A DNA stretch of 64,000 nt from Mactra quadrangularis (Eukaryota > Mollusca > Bivalvia > Venerida > Mactridae). The stretch lies in NCBI GenBank assembly GCA_025267735.1, contig CM046309.1, positions 28,280,702 to 28,344,701 on the forward strand. Reading direction: 5' to 3'. The position numbers and the translations under genes were made by a program. Within the stretch, counting starts at the first letter, position 1. Each line of letters opens with the position of its first letter. Below are positions 1 to 11,500 of this stretch, piece by piece. The notes under the pieces were generated by a model. The model saw nothing but the letters and a program-made list of their open reading frames with translations. It did not search any database and was not told the origin of the DNA.

Positions 1-27
1 GGTTTGTTTGTTTGTTTGTTTGTTTGG
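1..27. repeat. (GTTT)n microsatellite at LINE 3' end
   Basis: Short run of GTTT units. On the minus strand it reads as an AAAC-type tail directly after the conserved 3' end of the LINE remnant that follows, so it is probably the element's own tail and not an independent microsatellite. Confidence 0.8.
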
Positions 28-1310
28 GTTTTACGGCGCACCAACACAAAAAGGTCATATCGCGCCGACAGCTATTAATGATACTAATAATTCAAACTAT
101 ATTAATCATGTAAAACTCTATATCTTATTATAAACATTTATTTCTTTCAAAAAGTTAAGTATAGCATATGATGGTACAGAATCAAAAAGTTCTTTCAGTG
201 AGTTTACTTTAAAATGTTTGTCACGAATGTACTTTAGATCCTGACAGTCAAGAAGAACGTGTTTTACATTGAAATGCTCGTCACATGGTATGCATTTAGG
301 TGCTTCTTCTCTTTTGAGAAGGTATGAATGTGTTAATCTAGTGTGACCAATTCTACATCACGAAATTACTATTTGATCTCTGCGATTGGAATATATATTT
401 GACGAAGATGAATTAAGGGTTGGCTTTATGTCACGTAATTTATTAAAAAGTGCATTGTTCCACAACGTTTGCCATTTTGATTTAATTAGCGCGTTTATTG
501 AACATTTGAAGTCACTGCTTGGCAATTTGATATCCACTGGTTGAAGGTTTAAAGATTCTTTGGCCAAAATATCAACTTTTTCATTTCCTTGTATACCAAT
601 ATGGCTTGGTATCCAGCAGAGGTGTACTGTTTTAGATTTTAAAATTACATGCAATTTTAATTCGATACTTTTAATAAGAATATTGTCTGAATTACGATTT
701 TTTATGGCCAATAATACAGAGAGAGAATCTGAAAAAATGATAAAATTACTAGTAATACTATTTGATATGTATGATAAAGCAAGATCTGTTGCTTTGACTT
801 CAGCTGTAAATATGGATGCCTGTTCAGGCAATCGCATTCTTGCGACAAAAGAATTTCCATATGCAGCGCAACCAACTTTGTAACCGTCTTTGGAACCGTC
901 AGTAAATAATTGTGTACAATTTTTATATTTTTCTAAGATGTTAACGAATTCCGATTTGAAGGCCTCTGGGCTGGTAATAGATATGCGTAAGTTTGACAAA
1001 TCAATGTTAACGTTTGGTATGTTGTAGGTCCAAGGAGGGACATGTTCATCAAAGTTCTGTAGAACGGTAGAGGTGTTAATATTAAGCATTTCTAAGTCGT
1101 TTTTAACGCGCAGGCCAAATGGTTTAATTTCGTTTGGTCAAATTTATCAATGTAATTTGGTTGAAAAACAACTTTTCGCGCTGGATTTCTATTGTTAGAA
1201 GATATTCGAGTTGCGTATTGTAATGAAAGCTTTAAAATGTTTTGGAACAAGACAATAAAATGCAAGCTTGACATAAATACCTATTTTTAATAGATTTGTG
1301 TTGACAAGGA
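28..1310 (-). mobile_element. 5'-truncated RNase H-bearing LINE, 3' end
   Basis: Minus-strand remnant of a non-LTR retrotransposon. It holds the last part of the polyprotein (RNase H plus a C-terminal Cys/His segment), a short 3'UTR (about 28-117) and an AAAC tail. No reverse transcriptase is recognisable above about 1310, so the copy is 5'-truncated, which is usual for LINEs. RNase H downstream of RT points to an I/Jockey-like group; the exact clade cannot be assigned without a search. Confidence 0.85.
118..1274 (-). pseudogene. LINE polyprotein remnant: RNase H and C-terminal zinc-binding segment
   Basis: The main open stretch (358-1089) is a type I RNase H. In its 243-residue translation all four acidic catalytic positions are visible: D64 (FTDGS), E97 (TAEVKA), D121 (FSDS) and D173 (NEKVD), with the conserved WIPSHIGIQGNE segment. 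It stops at a TGA (358-360), but the same frame continues past it to a TAG at 118-120 through CRIGHTRLTHSYLL and a Cys/His-rich part (CIPCDEHF, HVLLDC), so the TGA is an internal nonsense change, probably from CGA. On the 5' side the frame shifts near 1120-1140: 1092-1274 encodes the preceding segment in another frame. Non-functional; normally RNase H would remove the RNA strand during target-primed reverse transcription. Confidence 0.85.
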
Positions 1311-2250
1311 TACCGTATTTCGTGCACAACTTTAATATCCATTATGGTCTCCTATAGTTACATAAATGCCCCCATTTGGAACGATGCGATCATTCATTGA
1401 AATAATCATTCAGAACACATCGGCGATTACTGCGCAACACAGTTTACGGAATCACCCGAGTGTTTTTCCGATTGTGAATAGCCGATGAGTTCCGAATGAT
1501 TAATGCCAATAAGGTGTTCTGAATAAAAGAATATAAGTAATAACTCATTGCAACTATAAATCATGTACTTCATTATAAGTTCCTAATGCACCATAACGAT
1601 TTTGATATTTACAATACGTTTGCAGTCAACACGAGGGTGGTGATTGACGTTTGACATTTTATCGCTGGCAGAAAATGTCACAGATGTGATTAAAATGAGT
1701 AAGTGTCATGTTATCTAACAGCCAGCGTTCCTGTATCCATGTTCCCCGATGGTAACAAGGGGGATCGCTGACATTTAAACCATTCCATGTGTGTAGCTAG
1801 TTCAAACTGCCAATAACTTGCCTTTAGCGACACTGCAAAAGGACATTGGCTGTTCGGTTTGAAAGCACCAATATCGCTCGGGATTTTCCATTCATACCAT
1901 TGAACTCTAAATTATATAAATACAGTACTATGTTCATGGGCCATTTCTGACCTTAGGCATAACAATTACATGTATATTGTTATCTATTTTGATTGAAATA
2001 AACTCTAAATACTAAACTCTGTGACCGACGCACAGCGACAATAGCGATTTTTTGTATACACGTATACCAACAAAACGACTCAGTGCTTAATTACACTCAA
2101 GTATAAAATTATTACAAAATATGATTTATGTAAACGATACAGAATGTCGCCGGGGTTCCATTGTTCTTTTAGGCAAAATAAGGTGATGTTTGAAGTGGCA
2201 ACATTTCATGCCTGTGGTATTTAGTAATGATAAATAAATAATGATAAATA
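1311..2250. other. Intergenic, with a short MITE-end fragment
   Basis: No gene is supported. At 1407-1498 a 92-bp piece starts CATTCAGAACACATCGGCG and ends with its near-inverse (CCGATGAGTTCCGAATG). These are the termini of the CATTCGGAAC MITE family seen at 6358, 33462 and 34821. No target duplication is visible here. The rest is unremarkable AT-rich sequence. Confidence 0.5.
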
Positions 2251-2301
2251 CTGATATATAAGCGGCTGTCGCTGATGAGGCCTGGAGACAATTATCAGTT
2301 G

Positions 2302-2309
2302 TATATAAA
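2302..2309 (+). promoter_or_regulatory. TATA box candidate for the secreted Cys-rich gene
   Basis: TATATAAA lies 92 bases before the ATG at 2401, giving a predicted start near 2330 and a 5'UTR of about 70 bases. A second candidate (TATATAAG, 2255-2262) is further upstream. No other core element is evident. Confidence 0.45.
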
Positions 2310-2400
2310 TAATGCACTGTTCAAGCCTATGTCAAAACAGCATTTAACAGCTTTGAATATTTTATACAGAGTTCCAGCAAATTGTAGTTACCAAATCAAG

Positions 2401-5400
2401 ATGAAATTGATAGTTCTCGCCTTGGCTCTTTTTATCAGTGGGGGTAAGTTCATTTTGATTATGTATTGTGCGCTTTTTTAATTGTTTTGTTTGATTTTAA
2501 GTCTAAATTGAAAATAAATCCTGTTATAATTCAAGTCAGTGCCAATAATCTGTTTATTCAGTTATCTCTTTATTCTATGATATGCACTTAAAGTTTAATT
2601 TTATATTACATTTATATTCATGAACAAAATGTTATTTTCATTTGAATTATTCAGATAATACAAGTTATTGTCTCATTAGTATTCATGAATGTTTTGTTCA
2701 TATTTTTTTCGCATCAATTGATTCTACGTCGACTCCGTAATGACACGGCCTAAATATTTCGGCGTAGCAAATATTTTTAAAAGATTATCGATATACATTG
2801 CCGTGGACGTTGGCGTCGCAGATAAATAGCCCGTACCCAAGGGAGGTAATTCACTTTCGTCTACACGCCATAATGGAGGATTCAAGAGAAAATGTATTCA
2901 AGAACGACTTTTCTATAAATTACCCTTCTGCGGCAATCTATTACACAAATAATTTTAATGCCATGTAAAGTTTAGTTATTTTTTAATAACGAGAATTTAG
3001 ATACATAAGTTTTGGCATCCAACCGATTATAACCAGAAAGTCTGTCAGTTGAGCCCAACCGATTTCTGCGATTAATCGATTACGGATTTTCCAGCCAATT
3101 GACATCACAAGTGGTGATCCACCTAGTACATAGGGTTTATGCTACGCAGTACAGGCGAGGCATGTAACGGTTATGCAAGCTATTTCTTTTCAAAAACTGA
3201 CAAGGCTTTGAAAAAAACAATTCTGTAAGTTATATATGGGGCTAAAATTGTTCAGCAGTATTATTCACTTATGTATTGGACTACGGTCGAGACTTTAATC
3301 ATCGCTTAAACTAACATGGCTTTGTTCACTTCAACACCGGTTAAAGCATATTGGCATATTGTTATGGCATGTGGCACTAAGGAAGTACCAAAATGGCTTC
3401 GAAATATGTCCGAGATTATTCATAGTGAATGGCCGAAAAGTTCCTACGTTGTATTTTATGACAAGATATTAAAGAAAGACACCTAATTACCGTTGATGAG
3501 AGATGTTGACATTTAAACTTGTATTTTCAAATATTTACTTTACCATCTTTTCATATTTTAGCATTGAGTGAATGTCCGTCACTAAAGGACATGGATTGTC
3601 AGTACTATTTGCCTCTTGATAAAATGGCCTGTAATAAAAAGTCTACATTTATTGAGGTGAATGGGGAGAGATGTGAATCTTGTCCACTATGTGAACCATT
3701 GCCAGGTAAATATATACATAGTATACGTATTAGGCGAGAGGTTTTTACTTGTTAATACTCGAAGTCTGGTTACAAAATTGTTGACAGAAGGAGATAAAAA
3801 TCTAGAATATTTTCAATATTAATTTTATTAAGACTCAATTATCATACTGTCATTATCGATATTAACACTTGTCATGATACGATATTACGATCTAATTTCT
3901 GATTTTTTTTTTAACATAAAAAATGGGGAAAACCCATAGAAGGGTTTGAATATCAACAAACAGAATTAAACTCTCTTTATCAATCTCAGTAATATCATAT
4001 CCCTTTGACCCTTTACAGGTCAATTTCGTGGTTTTACGCGACCTTTAAAATGACCGCCACACGGGACTGAAAATATTTGTTTTAACTGTATTTAGTGTAA
4101 TTTCACCAAGGGAAGTTGACCTTGGTCCTTGTTGGTTCCCAGTTGGTTGTGACCGCTATGTCGATGATGTTTGAAGAGGCACAGAGCCCTTCATAGCCAG
4201 AAAAAAATCTTAGTCATTGAGTGCAGTAAAATGGCACACAATGGTAACGAGATAGTAATACTTTCCATAAATGAGATCTAAAGTGCTAGTACTTTTTCAC
4301 ACAGTAAAAACATGTTATCTTGACGCCCGTGGCAGACAACTGGCCTACTACGTGGTATAATGTTGTTTGTTAGAGATATAATTGACAAAGGATAAACGTG
4401 TTTAATCGTAACAAATGGTATGGATAGGATGCCATACTGACCCTTTAGGCAACAAATCATTACCAGTATCAAGCTGTCACATGTTTGAATAATCAAATTA
4501 TAAATGTACCTGTCACAACATATGGCTCCGAATGTCAATAACACAATATTTTTATTCTGTGCTATCTTCTACACAACAGAATAATTTATTGTCATGCTTA
4601 TTCGGATTATCAGCATCTTTCTGTAATCAATTACTGCTGACTCAGCCAATCAGTTTTCTTGACCAAATTTACCAGTACTCGCCATCCCAAATCTACGGAC
4701 CCCTAAAGTGATATTTTGAAATACTGTTTTTATTTTCACAACTATTTCGTTTAAACGTAATATTATTTCGTTTTTAAGAATTATTATTTCGTTTCTTACA
4801 AAATATTATTTCGTTTATTTGAAATATTATTTCGATTAAAAGAAATAATATTACGTTTAAACGAAATTCGTTTCTTACAAAATATTATTTCGTTTATTTG
4901 AAATATTATTTCGATTAAAAGAAATAATATTACGTTTAAACGAAATAGTTGTGAAAATAAAAACATTATTTCGTTTTTTTTCGAAATTATTATTTCGTTT
5001 TGTTTTTTCGAAATAATATATCGTTTTTACGAAACAATATTTCGTAAAACGAAATAATATTACGTTTTAACGAAATAGTTGACAAAATAAAGAAGTATTT
5101 CAAAATTTCACTTTAGGTTCTCCGTACAAATCCGACAACTCCTGCCTTACGGAAATTTGATTATCGCCTTTTCATGGTAGGTTTAGGCGTTAGGAATTAT
5201 GGGGCGCAACATAGAATAGAACCATGATGATTGTTTATTGTGAGAAGTGCTGATCCGATCGTAACTATTCGACAATCTCCGTGGCCTGTAAATATGTTCA
5301 TTGGACAAACCCATCGAGTTCAGAGTGGCCACATTACTGAATTGATGAAGAATACTTCGAAAAATGAATCCCTGCAATTTAAGCTACACAGTTGATTATG

Positions 5401-5627
5401 ATTTTGAAAATTGAAATATTTCAGAGGAAGGTGTAGCATGTCCAGAAATAAGATGTAACCCCAATATCCCAGATAGAATGGATTGTGGAAGGTTTGACTA
5501 CATGATGAAAATGATGGTTAATGGGGAAGAATGTGATGCTTGTCAAGTCCATGTTTATGACTGCAGTGATATATCCTGGACTGGATATAACCCAGATGGC
5601 CCAGTCCCACCATCCCCACCAGCATAA
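2401..5627 (+). CDS. Small secreted cysteine-rich protein, two internal repeats
   Basis: Three exons: 2401-2443, 3562-3705 and 5425-5627. Both introns are phase 1, with GTAAG/AG and GTAAAT/AG borders, and join into 129 residues plus TAA. Exon 1 encodes a short signal peptide (MKLIVLALALFISGG). Exons 2 and 3 each encode one Cys-rich module: first CPSLKDMDC ... NGERCESCPLC, then CPEIRCNPN ... MDCGRF ... NGEECDACQ. The shared [VN]NGExCxxC motif and one-module-per-exon phase-1 structure imply exon duplication. The C terminus is Pro-rich (PDGPVPPSPPA). The NGExCxxC end of each module is reminiscent of antistasin-type inhibitor repeats, but cysteine spacing is not canonical, so an inhibitor or matrix role is only a guess. 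The ATG has A at -3, a TATA box upstream, and a poly(A) signal 210 bases after the stop. Intron 2 carries a foldback transposon. Confidence 0.85.
3060..3445. mobile_element. Diverged MITE copy in intron 1
   Basis: The stretch from about 3135 (GGCGAGGCATGTAACGGTTA) to 3444 (GTCCGAGATTATTCATAGTG, GAATGGCCGA) aligns in order with the internal and right-hand parts of the intact copies at 6358-6712 and 34821-35170. The left terminus is not clear and the right terminus is degraded, so this is an older copy; its edges are approximate. Confidence 0.55.
4693..5131. mobile_element. AT-rich foldback/MITE element in intron 2 of the secreted-protein gene
   Basis: The ends are inverted: TACGGACCCCTAAAGTGA at the left mirrors the right end reading TCACTTTAGGTTCTCCGTA, followed inward on both sides by TTTTGAAATACT. 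The interior consists of many inverted copies of ATTTCGTTTAAACG and AATATTATTTCG. About 85 bp is also duplicated in tandem (4793-4870 and 4871-4950). The whole unit can fold into a long hairpin. Target duplications could not be fixed because the arms run into similar flanks. Confidence 0.75.
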
Positions 5628-5836
5628 GGCGATTATATTAAAAGATGATTATGTCTACAAAAACAACAACAGATTTTATTTTATGATTTGGGCGTCCGAA
5701 ACATTACATTGAATATGTACATATTCCATCATTGTATACGTAATATTGTGTGAACTTTAAAATTCCATTTTTGTGGATCTTTTTTGTTTTAAGCCAAATT
5801 GTAATGAAAATACATTGGCTTGTTATTCTACTGATG

Positions 5837-5842
5837 AATAAA
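5837..5842 (+). terminator. Poly(A) signal AATAAA for the secreted Cys-rich gene
   Basis: Canonical AATAAA 210 bases after the stop codon, followed about 20 bases later by a T/G-rich stretch (TGTTTTTTGTGCTTG), the usual downstream element. Confidence 0.75.
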
Positions 5843-6357
5843 ACCTACATTCATTATCACTGTTTTTTGTGCTTGTTTTATTATAAATTACAAAAAGAAA
5901 AAAAAACATCTGATCGAGTGTAAATACCAGGTGATCAAATCCTAGAAAAACAATCACCTCAACTAAAATCGACTTATTTAGTCAAATACATCTGCTTCGA
6001 TGTTTCCTCAAGCAAAATGTTTATTCAGTTGCTCAATATTAGAGCATTCAGGGTATATAGTCACGTGAGCTTTAGAATGTAAACAAATTCTTGTTTTCGT
6101 CAAATTCTTCCAGCAGCCAAATCATATCTCTCTAACAAAACAAATGGTGCAAAGTAAATATAACATTTTTGTTCGAAAATGCCTACTTGTAAGTTAAAAT
6201 TGAATAAAATCCTCTCCACGTTTGCACATTACCTAGTTTACACTCGATTTAATTTTGTGCGAAGGATTAAAGCTAACGTCCAAAACTCACTGGGTCAATT
6301 TGGTGATAAGAAAGTTTGTAGTTGTTTTATTCGTTATTTGATGCCATTCAATTATTT

Positions 6358-6712
6358 CATTCGGAACACCTCGATCTTTCATGAATGAATAATCTCGAAA
6401 GAATTCGTGGGGGTCTTCCCTGGATTTTTGGGATTTTACTACCTACGCGAGGCGAAGCACGTAACGGTTACGCAAAATAGTTCTTGTAGTTTACACACAG
6501 ATCTTTGTCTAAACATATTTCCTTGTATAAATTGAACCAAATATTGTTCATCGATATCATTGACCTGCGTTATTTCAAATTTACGGACTAAAAACGAAAC
6601 TCCAGTCATCTCCAAAACGATCGTGTATTTTTTACTTCAACACCGGTTTTTCCGAATGGCGTCTAAATATGTCCGAGGTTATTCGTAGCGAATGGCCGAG
6701 GAGTTCCGAATG
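6358..6712. mobile_element. MITE with CATTCGGAAC termini and 10-bp target duplication
   Basis: A 355-bp element begins CATTCGGAAC and ends GTTCCGAATG. It is flanked on both sides by TCAATTATTT (6348-6357 and 6713-6722). The interior shares long blocks with 34821-35170 (e.g. CTACGCGAGGCGAAGCACGT and the GAATGGCCGAG end). A 9-10 bp duplication with inverted termini is typical of Mutator-like transposons; this copy has no coding capacity and would need a transposase in trans. Confidence 0.85.
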
Positions 6713-8094
6713 TCAATTATTTGTCTAGAACTAGATATCGGCAAAAACAAAGCTTTGCTTACTAAAGGGATTTTATTTGTAGATCACGTGACTATAGACA
6801 CTCTAAATAGAACGACTCATTCCCACTTGAAGTGCACATTTGTTGTCTCCAATGTTTATTATGTTTGCAGGAATTTAACTTACAGAATTTATGTAAATGA
6901 AATGCATATTTACAAGTGATAATGCTATAGTAAAAGTATAAACGACATATTTCGTGAAGAAAACTTCGATTTTTTCAAATATTGTCTCATAATTAAGCTA
7001 GGGTGTAGAAAATCCCTATGTCTCCAATGACAAATTCTTACAGTTAGCTTCAAGTTGTTAAAAATTTCAGACAGATTTCCAATCAAATATCTTTAATATG
7101 TCAATTATTACTAAATCCTCAAGAAAAACACATATTATAACGTAAATTCAAAAATAATTTTCCACACCTCGTACAATAAACGTTATCTCCGAACCCCGAT
7201 AACGTACGGGACATTTATTTAAAAGCTATCAATTTTGTCCAGCAGATATTTAGCTAACGGTCCATATTCACGGAACCAACTGAGAATGTTGGGGAGAAGA
7301 AAGGTATAGCTCATTTAGGATAATTTGAGACAAAATTAAACAATATTCTATGTAAACATTGTCTCATGGTATCCTCAACAAACTAAAGTAATTATTGTAA
7401 CAAGAAAATATTGATGCAAAGCATCAAAGAGCGCAAAAATTAATAACATGAAAGTACTGCTTAAGCTTGTAATTCTCTATAAGTGAGGCATTATTTTTTA
7501 TTTTTTTAAAGAATATTGCTTATTAACCGCTAATTAAAGCAATTAATTATGATTACTAAAACATAAACACTATATAAATGTACAAAATATATAATAGGGT
7601 TATAATAAGTGATGGTTTAATAATCGTTCTTTGTTTATGGTGTCAGTGTTTTCGCAAGCGGTTTATACCGTCCCAAAAAATATGATCTCTCGGCGTGCTT
7701 TCTATATATAGACGTCGAAGACCGTGCAAGTCGAGTAGTGTACGTGTCTAGTTTCAACCACAGTTTAGAAGAGAAGCTATTAATTTCTTGGAGAAAGATC
7801 ATTTATTAATGCTAAACAAAACAAATGAAATGTTTACAAAACACGTCAGATAAATAAATGCATTACTTAATATTTCTCGTCTAGCTGTCTTGCCACATAA
7901 AGTACGTACGCTTTTTAGTCTAACCTTTGCTGACTTCTATGGCGGCCCCCATGAGAGAGTTAGACAGTAATAAGGCAGTAACAGCCGAAAAGTTCCGCAT
8001 GCACATGCATATTCAAAACGAAGTTTCAAAGTTTTATTTCAACCTAGGCATGTAATATGCATCAGGTTATAACAAAAACGCATTCCAAATAAGA

Positions 8095-8114
8095 GCGCAC
8101 ACTTCGGTGTGCGC
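8095..8114. other. Perfect 8-bp hairpin with TTCG loop
   Basis: GCGCACAC-TTCG-GTGTGCGC. A GC-rich perfect stem closed by a TTCG tetraloop is exceptionally stable as RNA and stands out in an AT-rich setting. No surrounding ncRNA structure was recognised. Confidence 0.7.
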
Positions 8115-8575
8115 TTAATAAGCGCTATATTCTTATTTTAAAACAAGGAATTGATGAAAACATGTGTCATGTGATTGAAAACCTTATTTGTTGATGTTGA
8201 AGATCACGTGACTATAAACCCTGATGAAACAAAGTAAAATAAACCATTAGAACTAGCTATCAATGTTATACATGTGGCCTTAAAATTTATCAGTATACAT
8301 CATATCTATTTATCATAATATTTACTATATCAGATTGTACATAGATAATTTTATCATTATCATTAATTTAAATTATTTCATGTATTCATTTACCTACTTT
8401 AATAGTGTATTATCAACAAACTTCAATATTTTGTTGGGAATTATTTAAATTTTAACTATTCAAGAAATAGTTGTATGAAAGAAATAGTGAAACTGAAAGT
8501 TCGAATCCTGGTAGACTGGTAAAGGCGAGTACAGAGAACATATTTCAAATTGTGATTATCAATTTGTGATTAATC

Positions 8576-11500
8576 ATGGGTGGAAAACAATCATTTCCCA
8601 AGGTTCACATCGACAAGGAGAAAACTTACATAGTGACTGGAGCAAACAGAGGTAATGTTGTCACTTTGAATTAGGATAATAAAATTTTGATTTTATTGCT
8701 TTAGTTACATGTAATAGCAAACAACTTACCTGGATTGGGAGTACATGGGCGACAAGGAAGTGTTTTGTTTAATTACAAGCCTAATGCGTCCCCTTGCATA
8801 TTGTGGTTTCAGCATAAATTGATAAAAGTGATTGTGTCTGTACGTTGATTTTTGGTAGGGTTAAACGCCGTGGCAACACATTATATAGGTCATCTATCGG
8901 CAGTCAGTCAACCTACTCACAATTCCATGAAAGACTAAATCTTGTATGTGATAAAAAGGGGACGCCGACTGAAATGTCCATGACCAAACATTACAGAAAA
9001 CAATCTTAACATACTGTATTCGTATTGACAATTTCCATTTACAAATGCGTTTATAGTACATGTATGCAGAGCAATGCTAGACTGAAAAGAAATTGGTATA
9101 TAACATTATGTATGGTGGCATATTTCTGCCATCAGATGACCACATAACTAACTAGTTAATTAAAAGATTAACTAGTTACGGTAACAAGTTAACCTCTCAA
9201 CTTAATAAACTGGCAGAAATATGCCCCCATAATATTGAAACCTCAAGCAAATGCACTACAGCGTTAGCAATATTTGAGTCTCATATCACACAATTTAACG
9301 CATTACGACTATGAATTAAAAACATGCCGTTAGTGATTAAAAGAGTCGTACATTGTACACCATGTGCCCATTTAATTGTAAATTGCTATCTTTAATCATG
9401 CTGATTCTAAACAAGTAAACTGTCCATTTTTTGTTCTGTCTAATATAGGTATAGGTTATGAGATAACAAAATGGATAGCAATGCTTGGTGGTACAGTTAT
9501 TATGGCTTGTAGATCTGAAGACGATGCAATGAAGGTATGATATAAAATCGACATCTTTATCAAGTTTTCTTACGAGCATTGACCAAACAATTTGAAAAAA
9601 GACTACATTCTGAAGAACTACAAATTAAACATGAGTTCAAAACGAACATATGTATGAAATATAACATTATGCGTGCATAAACAACACGCTCTGGATAAAA
9701 AAAAACCTTTTGGAATTCTGAACACTATTCTGGTTTACTATTTTTTAAAGCGATCTGTATTCAGGTTTTTGTGTTGAACTTTCATCTCTAGTCAATGACT
9801 ATGGCCATTTAGATCCATCCAAGGGTTAGACAAGAGGAGGGTGCAATCTTTTATTTTCCGTGTCTTGCAGATTGGTTAGAACGTAATTGTCGGTACATTT
9901 TTATATGAAAAGTCAATTAGAGTCAAAACATTCCATTTTATGAGTCTATATTCTGTTCTTGGCAGTGCAATTACTGTGTATATTGATTAAGTATGCCTAA
10001 ATTTTCTATTTACTTAAAATGCTAAGTACCTAATATTGCAGGCAATGCGACAAATGGATAAAGAATATAAAGAGGAGATAGAGAAAGGCACAAAAGGTTT
10101 AACAGAATGTGATGAACTATCTTTAATATATATGAAACTAGATTTAGCATCATTCCAATCAACTAAAGATTTTGTACAAGAATACAAAGATTCTGGACGA
10201 CCTATAGATGGTATTATTTGTAATGCTGGAATATCAAAGGCTAAACCAGGTTCGTGAAAGCCCTATAGGTAGTGTAATTGTGTTGCCCTCCCAGTAAACT
10301 CTATTTGTAGGTTCAAACTTCCAAACGAGGAAATTAGTCATGAAATGGTTTGTGATAATTTGTATTCTTAGAGAATAGCTCACCGAAAAAAATCTAGGGG
10401 TCTTGAGTTTGATACCTAGCCAAGACCTACAGATCTTCTAGAAGTAAAATATTTTCTACGACCATTTATCTCCGTATTGTAGCATCATTTAGGTCAGCTG
10501 TAGACAACTAACAAAAGAATTGGGTTCCTTCTGGTGAATGTTTTGGTCACGAAACCTAAGCCTCTCTATAGATAATTATAACATTGACTGTCCATCGCGT
10601 TGTGTCGCGTTGTGACTGAGTAAATGACGAAAATGAAGCGTTTATAATGTAATTATGCTGCATCAACGGAAGGATAGATTTCTCATTTCTTATTCTATCT
10701 ATCGGTAATCAGTATTAGACAGTTTTGCATTGAATATGGAACTTACAATTATAGACAAACAATGATTCAAAAGATGATAACTATGCAATATTTTTCAATT
10801 TAAAAAGAAGAATATGTATCCAAAAGTTTGGTGTCAATACCCATCCTCTCAGAATAACATCTATAACTTACTTCTCGTGTGCATGAACATACGAATATAT
10901 AGGTTTTTTTTTAATTTAACATCGTACATTTCAGTTGAAACTGAAGACGGATTTGAATCAATGTTACAGGTAAATTACTGATTTTGCATATTTAGCTTTG
11001 AAGTAACTTTATCCAAACGACGAGAGTTTACGAGATCTGAGGCTCTCGTTTGCGTGTCATGTTCAGTTTAACTTTTGTTCGTACATTGTGATGCCACTTA
11101 TTGAAGCCTATAAATAACAAGAAGTTACGGAAAAACATGCAAATGACGTCTATAATGACACCTCCGGCGACATTATGTGACAGGATTTCAATCCATTATG
11201 TTGATATTTTCTTCCAAGCGACAGATGACATTGTAGGAACAGTTATCTAGTGATAAGACGCGCTTAGGAATGAAGAGGTCCTTAGTTCGAACCCGAATCG
11301 CGGCACTGCTAATTTCCTAGAGACAGAAATTTGCCTACAGATGCTCCCATCCACCCTGGTGTCAGTGGGTCCTCTGAGGGATCATCTGTATGAATGTGGG
11401 TAATCGTACAAAATTGCCAAGTCGGCTGAACATGTATATGGAAGCAGACAATGAACCACACATTAACTTTTTCAACTATAACTTTTATAATTACATGTAA

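Larger units (their letters stand above)
6051..8222. repeat. Inverted CAGGGTnTATAGTCACGTGA ends around MITE-rich spacer
   Basis: CAGGGTATATAGTCACGTGA at 6051 is mirrored by TCACGTGACTATAAACCCTG ending at 8222; a third, weaker inverted copy lies at 6783-6800. These may be the ends of a 2.2-kb transposon or two nested ones. No transposase or clear target duplication is visible. Within it are the MITE at 6358-6712 and a stable hairpin at 8095-8114. The remainder is AT-rich with no supported coding. Confidence 0.4.

Noticed and set aside
560..883. 107-codon plus-strand frame
   Set aside because: Antisense shadow of the RNase H coding region.
6179..6388. 69-codon frame starting MPTCKL, with a GTAAG after the third codon
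   Set aside because: Runs into the MITE at 6358; the donor-like motif has no compatible partner exon.
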